Assembly: GCA_963785155.1 (NCBI GenBank)
Contig: CAWAUB010000004.1
Coordinates: 558,001 to 622,000 of the forward strand
DNA from: DASUSH01 sp963785155
GTDB lineage: Bacteria; Actinomycetota; Thermoleophilia; Solirubrobacterales; 70-9
Length of the DNA: 64,000 nucleotides
Direction of reading: 5' to 3'
A model generated the notes under the pieces. It searched no databases. It was not told where the DNA came from and was given only the letters and a program-made list of their open reading frames with translations. Below are positions 55,618 through 63,866 of the stretch, one piece after another (positions within the stretch are counted from its first letter, which is position 1; every line of letters starts with the position of its first letter). Position numbers and translations under genes: made by a program.

Positions 55618-55750
55618 CAACTGATCATTACATCAATCGATGACAAGGTTACACCGGTTATGCAACATCCGGTGCACTGGGAGGAGTCGAGCCGCTGCCC
55701 GGTTAGCGTGAATGGTCGCCCGGTCCCGGCATGCGTGGAGTGGGCGACGG

Positions 55751-56959
55751 ATGCGGACCGAGCTCTCCCACAACCCTGCCGGCGCCAGGCGTGGCGCCGC
55801 GATCGCTACTGCGTCGCTGCTCGCGGCGTTGTCGCTGGTGATCGGTCTCGGCGGCGGCGAGGCCCCGGCTCAGTCGCAGATCGAGGAGATCAACGGCAAA
55901 CAGAGCGATCTGCAGGCCCAGATCGACGAGCAGAACGAGCAGATCAACTCCCTGATCGCCGAGGAGGCGGAGCTGCGCGCCCAGGAGGCGGCGGTCGCCG
56001 AGGAGCTCGCGGCCAAGCAGGCCGAGCTCGACGAGGCAACCGCGGAGCTCCACGCGGCGCAGGACCACCTCGAGGAGGTCAAGGCGCAGCTGGAACACGC
56101 CAAGGTCGCGCTGCGCAAGATGCTCGTGCAGATCTACAAGTCGAACCCGGTCGACGTGGTCGACATGGTGCTCTCGTCTGAGACGTTCACCGATGCGATC
56201 GCCGAGGCGGAGTACCTCGAGCGGGTCAACGCCCACCAGGACGCCGTGATCACGCGCGTTACCGATCTTCGCGCGGATCTCAATGCGACGGTCGAGCAAC
56301 TGACCGTCTCGCGCGCGCGGATCGAGGCCGCGACGGACGAGATCGAGGCGCGGCGCGACGAGCTCGCCTCGGCCAGCGCCGACCTTTCTTCCCAGCATGC
56401 GGAACTCGCCGCCGCCAAGCAGGAGCGGCAGGCGACGCTTACCCAGCTCCAGGACCGCGAGCGTCACCTCGAGAGGCAGCTCGCCGCGAGCCAGCAGCCT
56501 GCGGACACCGGCAGCGGCACGGCGCCTTCGGCACCCCCGCCTGGCGGCTCGACTGCGACGCTGGCGGACGACGGGAGTGCGATCGCGCCGGCCAACGCCC
56601 CGGCGGCCGTCACGGGAGCGATCGCCGCGGCCAACTCGATCAAGGACGCTCCCTACGCCTGGGGCGGCGGCCACGGCTCGTTCGAGTCATCGGGCTATGA
56701 CTGCTCGGGTGCCGTCTCGTACGCGCTCCACGGCGGCGGGCTGCTGTCCGCCCCGCTCGACTCCGGCGGCCTGATGAGCTATGGCGATCCCGGGCCGGGG
56801 AACTGGATCACGGTCTACGCCCATTCCGGCCACGCCTTCGTGGTGATCGCCGGCCTGCGCTGGGACACGAGCGGCGACTCGAGTGGCACGGGCCCTAGCT
56901 GGTACAGCGGGCCCATTCCCTCGGCGGGCTACACGGTCCGCCACCCGCCGGGCCTCTAG
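55751..56959 (+). CDS. Secreted NlpC/P60-type peptidoglycan hydrolase with coiled coil
   Basis: A signal peptide (ending GEAPAQS) is followed by a long coiled coil (about residues 40-240, Ala/Glu/Gln/Leu rich) with a break at MLVQIYKSNPVDVVDMVLSSETF. A Pro/Ser linker leads to the C-terminal hydrolase domain with APYAWGGGHGSFESSGYDCSGAVSYAL (catalytic Cys) and HSGHAFVVIAG (His). It resembles RipA/CwlO-type D,L-endopeptidases controlled by FtsX-like partners. The start may be ATG 55751 or 55712; only the second Met gives a compact signal. Confidence 0.85.
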   Translation: MRTELSHNPAGARRGAAIATASLLAALSLVIGLGGGEAPAQSQIEEINGKQSDLQAQIDEQNEQINSLIAEEAELRAQEAAVAEELAAKQAELDEATAELHAAQDHLEEVKAQLEHAKVALRKMLVQIYKSNPVDVVDMVLSSETFTDAIAEAEYLERVNAHQDAVITRVTDLRADLNATVEQLTVSRARIEAATDEIEARRDELASASADLSSQHAELAAAKQERQATLTQLQDRERHLERQLAASQQPADTGSGTAPSAPPPGGSTATLADDGSAIAPANAPAAVTGAIAAANSIKDAPYAWGGGHGSFESSGYDCSGAVSYALHGGGLLSAPLDSGGLMSYGDPGPGNWITVYAHSGHAFVVIAGLRWDTSGDSSGTGPSWYSGPIPSAGYTVRHPPGL

Positions 56960-56981
56960 GAGCCGCCGCCGCGATCAGTTC

Positions 56982-56987
56982 TAGGAT
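56982..56987 (+). promoter_or_regulatory. Predicted -10 box (TAGGAT) for the ThyX-like gene
   Basis: TAGGAT ends 9 nt before GTG 56997, with no ribosome-binding site. Same box and distance as upstream of nuoJ. Confidence 0.35.
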
Positions 56988-56996
56988 GCCCGTCCC

Positions 56997-58598
56997 GTGC
57001 GATACCCGGTCGAGTCCTTCACCCCCGCCGAGCAGGAGCTCCTCGCCCCGCACTTCACGAATCTCGACCTCCCGGTCTTCGCGCTCGTCAACCTGCCGGA
57101 GACTGTGAAGGGAGCGCTCTTCGCCCGCTACTCCCGCTACCAGGGCTCGGTTCGCCGGCTCTACCTCGACGAGTTCGCAGAGGACGTGCCGAGCGGCGGC
57201 AGGCCGTTCGAGGGCGAGGAGGGCGAGCGCGCAGCGGGGCTCTACGAGCGGGTCTTCATCGGCTACGGCGACGACTCGATCGCCCAGGTCGGCGGCGCGC
57301 ACCTTGCCTGCGAGTACGTCTCCAACATCCTCACGAAGATCCTTCAGCGCGGCCGGCTCGCCGCCTACCTGGAGCAGTCGACCCGGTACATCGCCTACGA
57401 CTCGCCGCTCGAGGATCGGGTCGACGACGAGAGCGGGCGCTGGCGCTACTTCCGCGACCCCGAGCTCGGACCGGAGTACGTCGCCGCCATGGACGAGCTG
57501 TTCGACATCTACTCGGCGGCGCTCAAACGGGTCCAGGCCTGGGCGGAGGAGCGCTGGCCGCGCGGCGAGGAGCCCGAGGCGGCGTGGCGGCGCTCGATCA
57601 AGGCCAAGGCACTCGACCTGCTGCGCGGCCTGCTGCCGGCGGCGACGCTGAGCCACGTCGGGATCTTCGCCTCGGGCCAGGCCTACGAGCAGCTCCTGCT
57701 GCGGATGCTCGCCTCGCCCCTGCCGGAGGCCCGCGACTTCGCGGCGATGATGCTCACGGAGCTGCGCAAGGTGATCCCGAGCTTCGTCGCCCGCGTCGAG
57801 CGGCCGGACCGCGGGGGCGAGTGGGTCTCCTTCCTCGAGCAGCGGCGCCGAACCGCTGAGGACTGGGTCTCCCGGCTCGGCCTCGACCGCCGCGAGGAGC
57901 GCGACGTGCCCTCGGTCGAACTGATCCACGTCGACGGCTCGGAGGACAACCTGCTCGCCTCCTCCCTCTTCGAGTCCTCGGCCCTCGGCGAGGCCGACGT
58001 GCTGGAGCGCGTCCGCCTGCTCGACCCGACCGAGCGTGCGGAGATGCTCGCTGAGCTCGTCGGTGAACGCGCCAACCGCCGCCACCGTCCCGGACGCGGC
58101 TGGGAGTCGATCCGCTACCGCTTCGAGATCGTCTCCGACTACGGCGGCTTCCGCGACCTGCAGCGCCACCGGATGCTGACCTGCCAGTGGCAGAGCCTCA
58201 GCCCGGACCTCGGGGCGGGCGTACCGGAGGAGGTCCGCGAGGCGGGCGCCGGTGACGAATACGAGCGTGCCCTCGAGCTCTCGCGGAACGAGTTCGAGCG
58301 CCTCACCGACACCGGCCACGCTGACGCCGCCCCCTACGCGCTCTGCCTCGGCTACCGGATCCGCTACATGCTCGACATGAACGCCCGCGAGGCGATGCAC
58401 CTGATCGAGCTGCGCTCGGGCCGCGAGGGGCACCCCACCTACCGCGCGGTCGCGCAGGCCATGCACGACCGGATCGCGACCGTGCATCCCAACGTCGCCG
58501 CCGCGATGACCCACGTCGACGCGACGACGGAACCGCGCCTCGAGCGGATCATGAGCGAGATCCGCACCCATCGGAAGCGCGTGGCCGCGGGCGCCTGA
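56997..58598 (+). CDS. Double-length ThyX-like (flavin-dependent thymidylate synthase family) protein
   Basis: The protein is 533 aa, about twice a normal ThyX (about 220-250 aa). The N-terminal half has GYGDDSIAQVGGAHLACEYVSNILTKILQRGRLAAYLEQSTRYIAYD (QSTRY element). The C-terminal half has YGGFRDLQRHRMLTCQWQSL, matching the RHR part of the ThyX motif, and DMNAREAMHLIELRSGREGHPTYR, resembling the LNARSLLHFLELR region. It looks like a tandem duplicate in which motif parts are split between halves; catalytic competence is uncertain. Leaderless GTG start. Confidence 0.68.
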   Translation: MRYPVESFTPAEQELLAPHFTNLDLPVFALVNLPETVKGALFARYSRYQGSVRRLYLDEFAEDVPSGGRPFEGEEGERAAGLYERVFIGYGDDSIAQVGGAHLACEYVSNILTKILQRGRLAAYLEQSTRYIAYDSPLEDRVDDESGRWRYFRDPELGPEYVAAMDELFDIYSAALKRVQAWAEERWPRGEEPEAAWRRSIKAKALDLLRGLLPAATLSHVGIFASGQAYEQLLLRMLASPLPEARDFAAMMLTELRKVIPSFVARVERPDRGGEWVSFLEQRRRTAEDWVSRLGLDRREERDVPSVELIHVDGSEDNLLASSLFESSALGEADVLERVRLLDPTERAEMLAELVGERANRRHRPGRGWESIRYRFEIVSDYGGFRDLQRHRMLTCQWQSLSPDLGAGVPEEVREAGAGDEYERALELSRNEFERLTDTGHADAAPYALCLGYRIRYMLDMNAREAMHLIELRSGREGHPTYRAVAQAMHDRIATVHPNVAAAMTHVDATTEPRLERIMSEIRTHRKRVAAGA

Positions 58599-58677
58599 GC
58601 CGCGGACGGTCGGGGATACATAACCCGGTGGGCGCGAATTTCGCCTGCTCGCAGGCATTTGTGAATACCATCGGAGC

Positions 58678-59499
58678 ATGCGGGGAAGCAGCGCAGCACT
58701 CGTGGCAGGGATCGCCATGATCGTGGCGGCCTTTGCCGGTCCCACGCTCGCGGCCGACGATTCCGGGCGCAGCGCGCCGGAAGCAGCCGTCAGCGCCGTC
58801 GGCGACGAAGGCACCTCCTCCCCCGCCGAGCCCGCCCAGGACGTCGTCCCGGTCGTCCCTGCCGGCGAGGACGGCGAGCGCGTCCAACCCGAAGTGGAGA
58901 CCGAAGCCGTCGAGGACGGCGACGAGGCCGAGGGCGCCGAGAAGCGTGGCGACGGCCGCGGCTCCAAGCGCCAGGACGATGCGCGAGACAAGAAGGAGCC
59001 CCGCGCGAAGGTCTCCGTGACGATCGAGGACTTCGAGTTCAAGCCGAAGACCATCAACATCGAGCCGGGTGACGAGATCACCTGGACCAACAAGGACACC
59101 GCACAGCACGACGCCACCGGCGAGGGCAGCGCGGACTTCAGCACGGGCCTCCTCGAGACCGGCGAGAAGGCGACGGTTCCGATCAACGAGACCGGCACCC
59201 TGAACTACTTCTGCAGCGTCCACCCCGACATGACGGCGAAGATCGTCAGCAGCTCGGGTGACTCGGGGGGCGACGGTGACACGGGCGGCACCGGCTCCAG
59301 CGGCAGCAACTTCGACTCGAGCACCGGCTCAACCTTCCCGTCGAGCACCGGCAGCGATTTCGGCTCGACCGGATCGACGGGTGGCGGCAGCCTCCCCAAC
59401 ACCGGCCAGCCCGAGCTCCCGCTGCTCCTGCTCGGCATGGGCCTGATCGTGTTCGGCCTGCTCGCGCGGGCCTTCCACGAATACTGGATCTGGCGCTAG
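58678..59499 (+). CDS. Cell-wall-anchored cupredoxin (LPXTG protein)
   Basis: The 273-aa protein has a signal peptide (1-25), an acidic, disordered linker (about 26-105), a plastocyanin-like domain (about 108-192; VTIEDFEFKPKTINIEPGDEITWTNKD), then a Ser/Gly/Thr-rich stalk and a sortase signal: LPNTG, a hydrophobic helix and a basic end (ARAFHEYWIWR). Copper ligands are visible: His in AQHDATG and Cys-His-Met in FCSVHPDM. It would hold one copper ion at the cell surface for electron transfer. A TACCAT box and GGAG lie just upstream. The stop shares CTAG with the next gene. Confidence 0.85.
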   Translation: MRGSSAALVAGIAMIVAAFAGPTLAADDSGRSAPEAAVSAVGDEGTSSPAEPAQDVVPVVPAGEDGERVQPEVETEAVEDGDEAEGAEKRGDGRGSKRQDDARDKKEPRAKVSVTIEDFEFKPKTINIEPGDEITWTNKDTAQHDATGEGSADFSTGLLETGEKATVPINETGTLNYFCSVHPDMTAKIVSSSGDSGGDGDTGGTGSSGSNFDSSTGSTFPSSTGSDFGSTGSTGGGSLPNTGQPELPLLLLGMGLIVFGLLARAFHEYWIWR

Positions 59500-60361
59500 C
59501 GGCTAGGCGCAAGCCCAGCGCGGATAGTCGCGACAACCAGGCTCGGCTCGTCCCGCAGCTGCCGCCAGGTAATCCGGATCGTCCGGTAGCCGGCCCGCAG
59601 CAGGAGGGCATCCTTCGCCCGGTCGCGCTCGAAGGCCTGGCGGGTGCCGTGGGTCTCCCAGCCGTCTGTTTCGAGGACGAGGCGTTCGGTGCGCCAGAGG
59701 AAGTCGGGGTGGACGGTGCGGTTCTCGAGGATCAGGGTGGGGTTGATTTCTGGGAGGGGGAGTCTTCCGTGCGCAACAGCTCAAAGAGGCGGCGTTCGAA
59801 GCGGTTCTTCGAGCGCTTCGTTTGCGGGTGAAGGGACGACAACAGCGCTTGTAGGGAGGGAAGGCCGTGGCGGCCGGGGTTGTTCGCGAGAACGCGCTTT
59901 AGGTCGGCTAGGTCGAAGATCCTGAGGATCTCGGCGCGGTCGAGGGCCTCGGCGAGGGCTTCTGGGTGGAGGACCTCGGCGAGATCGAGCAGGGTGCGGG
60001 CGACGGTGGTGGTGGGGATGCCGTCGACGAGGGTGATCTCCTCGGGCCGCAGGGTCGAGCGGTGCGCGCGGATGCCATCGAGGCCGCGGCCGGCTCCGGT
60101 GGGGCTGGTGACGTCGATCACGGTCGCGCGCTCGCCCGGATGCCGAGATTGGCGCCGGCCGCTGCATGGGAGAGCGCAGCGCGTCGCCGCAGGCGAGCAC
60201 GGCCGCCATCCGTGCTCGACGGGCTCGTAGGGGGGCGGCCGAGGGAGTAGATGCCGGGGTAGGAGCGGTGCAGGCGGCCCGAACGCACCCGCTGTCGGAC
60301 CCCGCCCGTCGCTGAGCCCGGCCGAGCGCAACTGCGGGAGGGTGAGCTGTTCGTGCTGCAT
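59496..60361 (-). pseudogene. Decayed AbiEi-like / DUF559 nuclease-like gene
   Basis: The pieces of one gene are spread over all three frames. They run, in order: QHEQLTLPQLRSAGLSDG (N-terminal winged-helix type), VRQRVRSGRLHRSYPGIYSLG, RMAAVLACGDA, LSHAAAGANLGIRAS, then TVIDVTSPTGAGRGLDGIRAHRS through RFERRLFELLRTE, and finally a C-terminal DUF559/Vsr-like domain (LVLETDGWETHGTRQAFERDRAKDALL, then TIRITWRQL). At least five insertions or deletions of both signs separate them, so it is a true pseudogene. Family names are from memory of the common two-domain arrangement. Confidence 0.72.
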
Positions 60362-60407
60362 GCCCGCGATCGCGAGCGATCTCAGCCTCCCGATCCGCCC
60401 AATCACG

Positions 60408-60459
60408 CGACGTGTGGCGCCTCAGGGTTCGTGGTGAACTGCTCAGGCGCCACACGTCG
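60408..60459. repeat. 15-bp inverted repeat upstream of the decayed gene
   Basis: CGACGTGTGGCGCCT (60408-60422) pairs perfectly with its complement at 60445-60459 around a 22-nt loop that contains GTTC...GAAC. A third partial copy, CGTGTGGCGC, follows at about 60482. It lies in the 166-nt gap between the pseudogene and the DCC gene; no promoter is obvious. Confidence 0.55.
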
Positions 60460-60527
60460 GATGCTGAGCGGTTTCGTGTCGCGTGTGGCGCGCGGGGTGT
60501 CACGGAAGCGTCACGAATTGCACTCCT

Positions 60528-60962
60528 TTATTGCCGCAGTTTTTCGACCCGAGGACCTCCGCGCGCCGCGATCAGCGCGTCCGCGCGCCGCTTCGCGCCC
60601 TCCGTAACCGGCCGACCGAAGGCCATGCGGTTGCGGGCGACGAATCGGTAGACGGCGTCAACGACGCCCGGGATGCGCTCGGCCAATGCCGCCGGCGCCC
60701 CTCCCCCGGGCAGCAGCCGGAGGGTCGGCGCGGCGAGGGCGCCACCTGAATGGCGTTCGCCCGACGGGGAGACGAGGTGCGCCGATGCCATCCGTTCATC
60801 TTCGTCGAGGTCGGCGAGCAGGCCGCGCGCCGGCGCGTCCTGGATCGCGAGCGGCTCGAGGGCACGCCGGCGATCGAGCCGGAGCACCCAGGCCATCGAC
60901 CAGCGGCAGAAGCCGCAGTCGCGGTCGTAGAGGAGCAGATGCCGGGAGGAGTTCACAAGCAC
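60528..60962 (-). CDS. DCC-family thiol-disulfide oxidoreductase-like protein (DUF393)
   Basis: This 144-aa protein has the family start LLLYDRDCGFCRWSMAWVLRLDRR, with the redox-like C-x-x-C (CGFC) after D-x-D. ALEPLAIQD and the C-terminal Arg-rich stretch match the family layout. Cytoplasmic or membrane-associated; biochemical role undefined. GTG 60962 or GTG 60956 may start it. It diverges from the LLM oxidoreductase with a 29-nt spacer. Confidence 0.82.
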   Translation of the reverse strand: MLVNSSRHLLLYDRDCGFCRWSMAWVLRLDRRRALEPLAIQDAPARGLLADLDEDERMASAHLVSPSGERHSGGALAAPTLRLLPGGGAPAALAERIPGVVDAVYRFVARNRMAFGRPVTEGAKRRADALIAARGGPRVEKLRQ

Positions 60963-60991
60963 GAAAAAGGGTAGGTTCGAGGAGAGAAGCC

Positions 60992-61852
60992 TTGAAGATC
61001 GGAATCGGATTACCGAACGCGGTCAAGGACACGACCGGCGCGCAGCTCACCGAATTCGCCCGCAGGGCGGATGAGCGCGGCTTTTCCACCCTCGGGACGA
61101 TCGACCGCATCGCCTACGTCAACCACGACCCGTTCGTCGCGCTCGGCGGCGCAGCGGCGGTGACGGAGCGGATCGGCCTGATGACCACGGTCCTGATCGG
61201 GCTTCCCCGCGGCAACGATGTCCTCCTCGCGAAGCAGGCGCTGAGCGTGCAGGCACTCTCGGACGGGCGCTTCACGCTGGGCCTCGGCCTCGGCGCCCGC
61301 GAGGACGACTACGAGGCGAGCGGCGTGTCCTTCTCGGGCCGGGGCAAGCGGTTCGACGAACAGCTCGAGACGATCCACAAGGTCTTCGGCCGCGAGGACT
61401 ACGGCCACGAGGGGCCGGTCGGGCCGCTGCACGAATCGCCGCCGATCATCATCGGCGGTACCGCCGACGCGACCTTCAAGCGGGCGGCGAAGCATGCGGA
61501 CGGCTGGATCCTCGGCGGCGGCCCGCCGGAGGTGTTCACGCAGATGGCGGACAAGGTCCGCGCAGCGTGGAGAGAGGAAGGCCGGGAGGGAGAGCCCCGC
61601 CTGATGACCCTCGCGTATTTCTCGCTCGGCCCCGACGCCGAAGCGAACGCGAAGGAGAACTTCGGCCACTACTACTCGTTCCTCGGCGAGGAGGCCGCGG
61701 CGATGATCGCCGACGGCGCCGCAAAGGACGCGGAGACCGTCCAGCAGTACGTCGCCGGCTTCGCCGACGCCGGCTGCGACGAGGTGATCTTCTTCCCCGG
61801 ATCCGCCGGCGCGGAGCAAGTCGACCTGCTGGCCGAGGCGGCCGGCATTTAG
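60992..61852 (+). CDS. LLM-class (luciferase-like, F420-dependent type) oxidoreductase
   Basis: This 286-aa TIM-barrel flavin or F420 oxidoreductase has KIGIGLPN at the start, GFSTLGTIDRIAYVNHDPFVALGGAAAVTERIGLMTTVL, RFTLGLGLGAREDDY and PPIIIGGTADATFKRAAKHADGWILGG, all typical of the family. TTG 60992 has GGAG 8-9 nt upstream. An F420-dependent role is likely in actinobacteria but not proven by sequence. Followed 13 nt later by acs, possibly co-transcribed. Confidence 0.85.
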   Translation: MKIGIGLPNAVKDTTGAQLTEFARRADERGFSTLGTIDRIAYVNHDPFVALGGAAAVTERIGLMTTVLIGLPRGNDVLLAKQALSVQALSDGRFTLGLGLGAREDDYEASGVSFSGRGKRFDEQLETIHKVFGREDYGHEGPVGPLHESPPIIIGGTADATFKRAAKHADGWILGGGPPEVFTQMADKVRAAWREEGREGEPRLMTLAYFSLGPDAEANAKENFGHYYSFLGEEAAAMIADGAAKDAETVQQYVAGFADAGCDEVIFFPGSAGAEQVDLLAEAAGI

Positions 61853-61865
61853 GAGGGATCGATAG

Positions 61866-63854
61866 ATGAGTGAAGACGGAACCGGCGGAGCGGAGCTCGA
61901 CGTACTGCTCAAGACCGAGCAGACCTTCGAGCCGCCCGCGGAGTTCGCCGCGGAGGCGAATGCATCCGATCCGGAGATCTACGAGCGCGCCGACGCCGAC
62001 CCGGAGGCGTGGTGGGCGTCCTGGGCGGAGAAGCTCGAGTGGATCGAGCCGTGGGACGAGGTGATGGACTGGTCCGACCCGCCGTTCGCCAAGTGGTTCG
62101 TCGGCGGCAAGCTGAACGCGTCGGTCAACTGCCTCGACCGTCACGTGGAAGCGGGCGCCAAGGATCGCGTCGCGTTCTTTTGGGAGGGCGAGGACGCGAG
62201 CCGCCGCGAGGTCACCTACGGGGAGCTGCTCGACAGCACGCAGCGGTTCGCGAACGCGCTCAAGGACCTGGGCGTCGGCAAGGGTGACGTCGTCGGCATC
62301 TACCTGCCGATGGTCCCGGAGGCCGTCGCCGCGATCCTGGCCTGCGCCCGCATCGGCGCGATCCACAACGTCGTCTTCGGCGGCTTCTCGGCGGAATCGG
62401 TGCGCGAGCGCATGGAGTTCTCGGAGGCGAAGGCGCTCGTCACCGCCGACGCGACGATGCGTCGCGGGGAACCGATCCCGATGAAGGCGAAGGTCGACGA
62501 AGTCTTGCCGGGAATGTCATCTGTGGAGACGGTCGTCGTGGTCAACCGCGGCGACACCGACCCGCCGATGAAGGACGGGCGCGACCACTTCTGGCACGAC
62601 GTCGTGGAGGCCGCGGACCCCGAGTGCGAGCCCGAGCCGATGGACGCCGAGGACCCGCTCTACATCCTCTACACGTCCGGCTCGACCGGCAAGCCGAAGG
62701 GCATCCTGCACTCCACCGGCGGATACCTGACCCAGGTGAGCGCGACCCACAAGCTGGTCTTCGACCTGAAGGACGACGACGTCTACTGGTGCGGCGCGGA
62801 CATCGGCTGGGTCACCGGCCACAGCTACATCGTCTACGGGCCGCTGGTGAACGGCGCGACCAGCGTCATGTACGAGGGCGCGCCCAACTTCCCGGCGGAG
62901 GACCGCTGGTGGGAGATCATCGAGCGCTACGGCGTGACGATCTTCTACACCGCCCCGACCGCGATCCGCGCCTGCATGAAGTGGGGCAAGGAGCACCCGG
63001 AGAAGCACGACCTCTCGAGCCTGCGCCTGCTCGGTTCGGTGGGCGAGCCGATCAACCCGCGCGCATGGCTCTGGTACCACGAGGTGATCGGGGGCGGGAA
63101 CTGTCCCATCGTCGACACCTGGTGGCAGACGGAGACCGGCGCGATCATGATCTCGCCACTGCCGGGCCTGACGACGACCAAGCCCGGCTCGGCGACGGTC
63201 CCGTTCCCCGGGATCGAGGCGAAGATCTACGACTCGGAGGGCGAGGAGATCGAGGAGGGCGGCGGCAATCTCGTCCTGACCCGCCCCTGGCCGTCGATGG
63301 CGCGGACCCTCTACAAGGAGGAGGACCGGTTCATCGAGACCTACTGGGACAAGTACGGCAAGGACACCTACCTGGTCGGCGACGCGGCCCGGCGCGACGA
63401 GGACGGCTATTTCTGGATCGTTGGCAGGATCGATGACGTGATCAATGTCTCCGGCCATCGGCTATCGACGATGGAGGTCGAGTCGGCGCTCGTCTCCCAC
63501 GAGAAGGTCGCCGAAGCCGCCGTGATCGCGGTGCCCGATGAGGACACCGGGCAGGCGATCTTCGCCTTCGTCACCCCCGAGGGAACGGAAAAAGGCGGCG
63601 ACGAGCTGGAGGCCGAGCTGCGCGACCACGTGGCCGACAAGATCGGCAAGCTCGCCCGGCCAAAGCGGATGGCCTTCGCAGACGACCTGCCGAAGACCCG
63701 CTCAGGGAAGATCATGCGCCGGCTGCTGCGCGACATCGCCGCGGGCAACGACCTCGGCGACGTCTCCACCCTGCGCGACCCCGACGTCGTCGAGACGCTG
63801 AAGGAGCAGGTGGGCGGGGCGGCCGACGGGGCTGGCGAACCTAAAGGGGTCTGA
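61866..63854 (+). CDS. acsA: Acetyl-coenzyme A synthetase
   Basis: This 662-aa AMP-forming enzyme converts acetate to acetyl-CoA. It has the N-terminal WFVGGKLNASVNCLDRHV, the ATP loop ILYTSGSTGKPKGILHSTGGYL, WCGADIGWVTGHSYIVYGPL, DTWWQTETGAIMISPLPG and the C-terminal RIDDVINVSGHRLSTMEVESALV with the acetylatable Lys in PKTRSGKIMRR. GGAGGG lies about 9 nt before the ATG. The last codons and the TGA are inside the hairpin at 63838. Confidence 0.95.
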   Translation: MSEDGTGGAELDVLLKTEQTFEPPAEFAAEANASDPEIYERADADPEAWWASWAEKLEWIEPWDEVMDWSDPPFAKWFVGGKLNASVNCLDRHVEAGAKDRVAFFWEGEDASRREVTYGELLDSTQRFANALKDLGVGKGDVVGIYLPMVPEAVAAILACARIGAIHNVVFGGFSAESVRERMEFSEAKALVTADATMRRGEPIPMKAKVDEVLPGMSSVETVVVVNRGDTDPPMKDGRDHFWHDVVEAADPECEPEPMDAEDPLYILYTSGSTGKPKGILHSTGGYLTQVSATHKLVFDLKDDDVYWCGADIGWVTGHSYIVYGPLVNGATSVMYEGAPNFPAEDRWWEIIERYGVTIFYTAPTAIRACMKWGKEHPEKHDLSSLRLLGSVGEPINPRAWLWYHEVIGGGNCPIVDTWWQTETGAIMISPLPGLTTTKPGSATVPFPGIEAKIYDSEGEEIEEGGGNLVLTRPWPSMARTLYKEEDRFIETYWDKYGKDTYLVGDAARRDEDGYFWIVGRIDDVINVSGHRLSTMEVESALVSHEKVAEAAVIAVPDEDTGQAIFAFVTPEGTEKGGDELEAELRDHVADKIGKLARPKRMAFADDLPKTRSGKIMRRLLRDIAAGNDLGDVSTLRDPDVVETLKEQVGGAADGAGEPKGV

Positions 63855-63866
63855 CCCCTTTAGGTT
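63838..63866. terminator. Perfect 13-bp hairpin shared by two convergent stops
   Basis: AACCTAAAGGGGT (63838-63850), loop CTG, ACCCCTTTAGGTT (63854-63866). The acs TGA (63852-63854) is in the loop, and the TAA of the convergent HAD gene (63860-63862) is in the right arm. The GGGG/CCCC core with A and T flanks could end transcription from both sides, or it may be a member of a dispersed palindrome family. Confidence 0.6.

Noticed and set aside
55621..55710. Possible operator or promoter upstream of the second monooxygenase
   Set aside because: Short palindromes (ACCGGT, ATCGAT) are present but no arrangement with -10 and -35 is convincing, so it is not listed as a feature.
53692..56181. 829-codon plus-strand frame across three genes
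   Set aside because: It crosses the VOC gene, the antisense of a monooxygenase and the NlpC/P60 gene out of frame.
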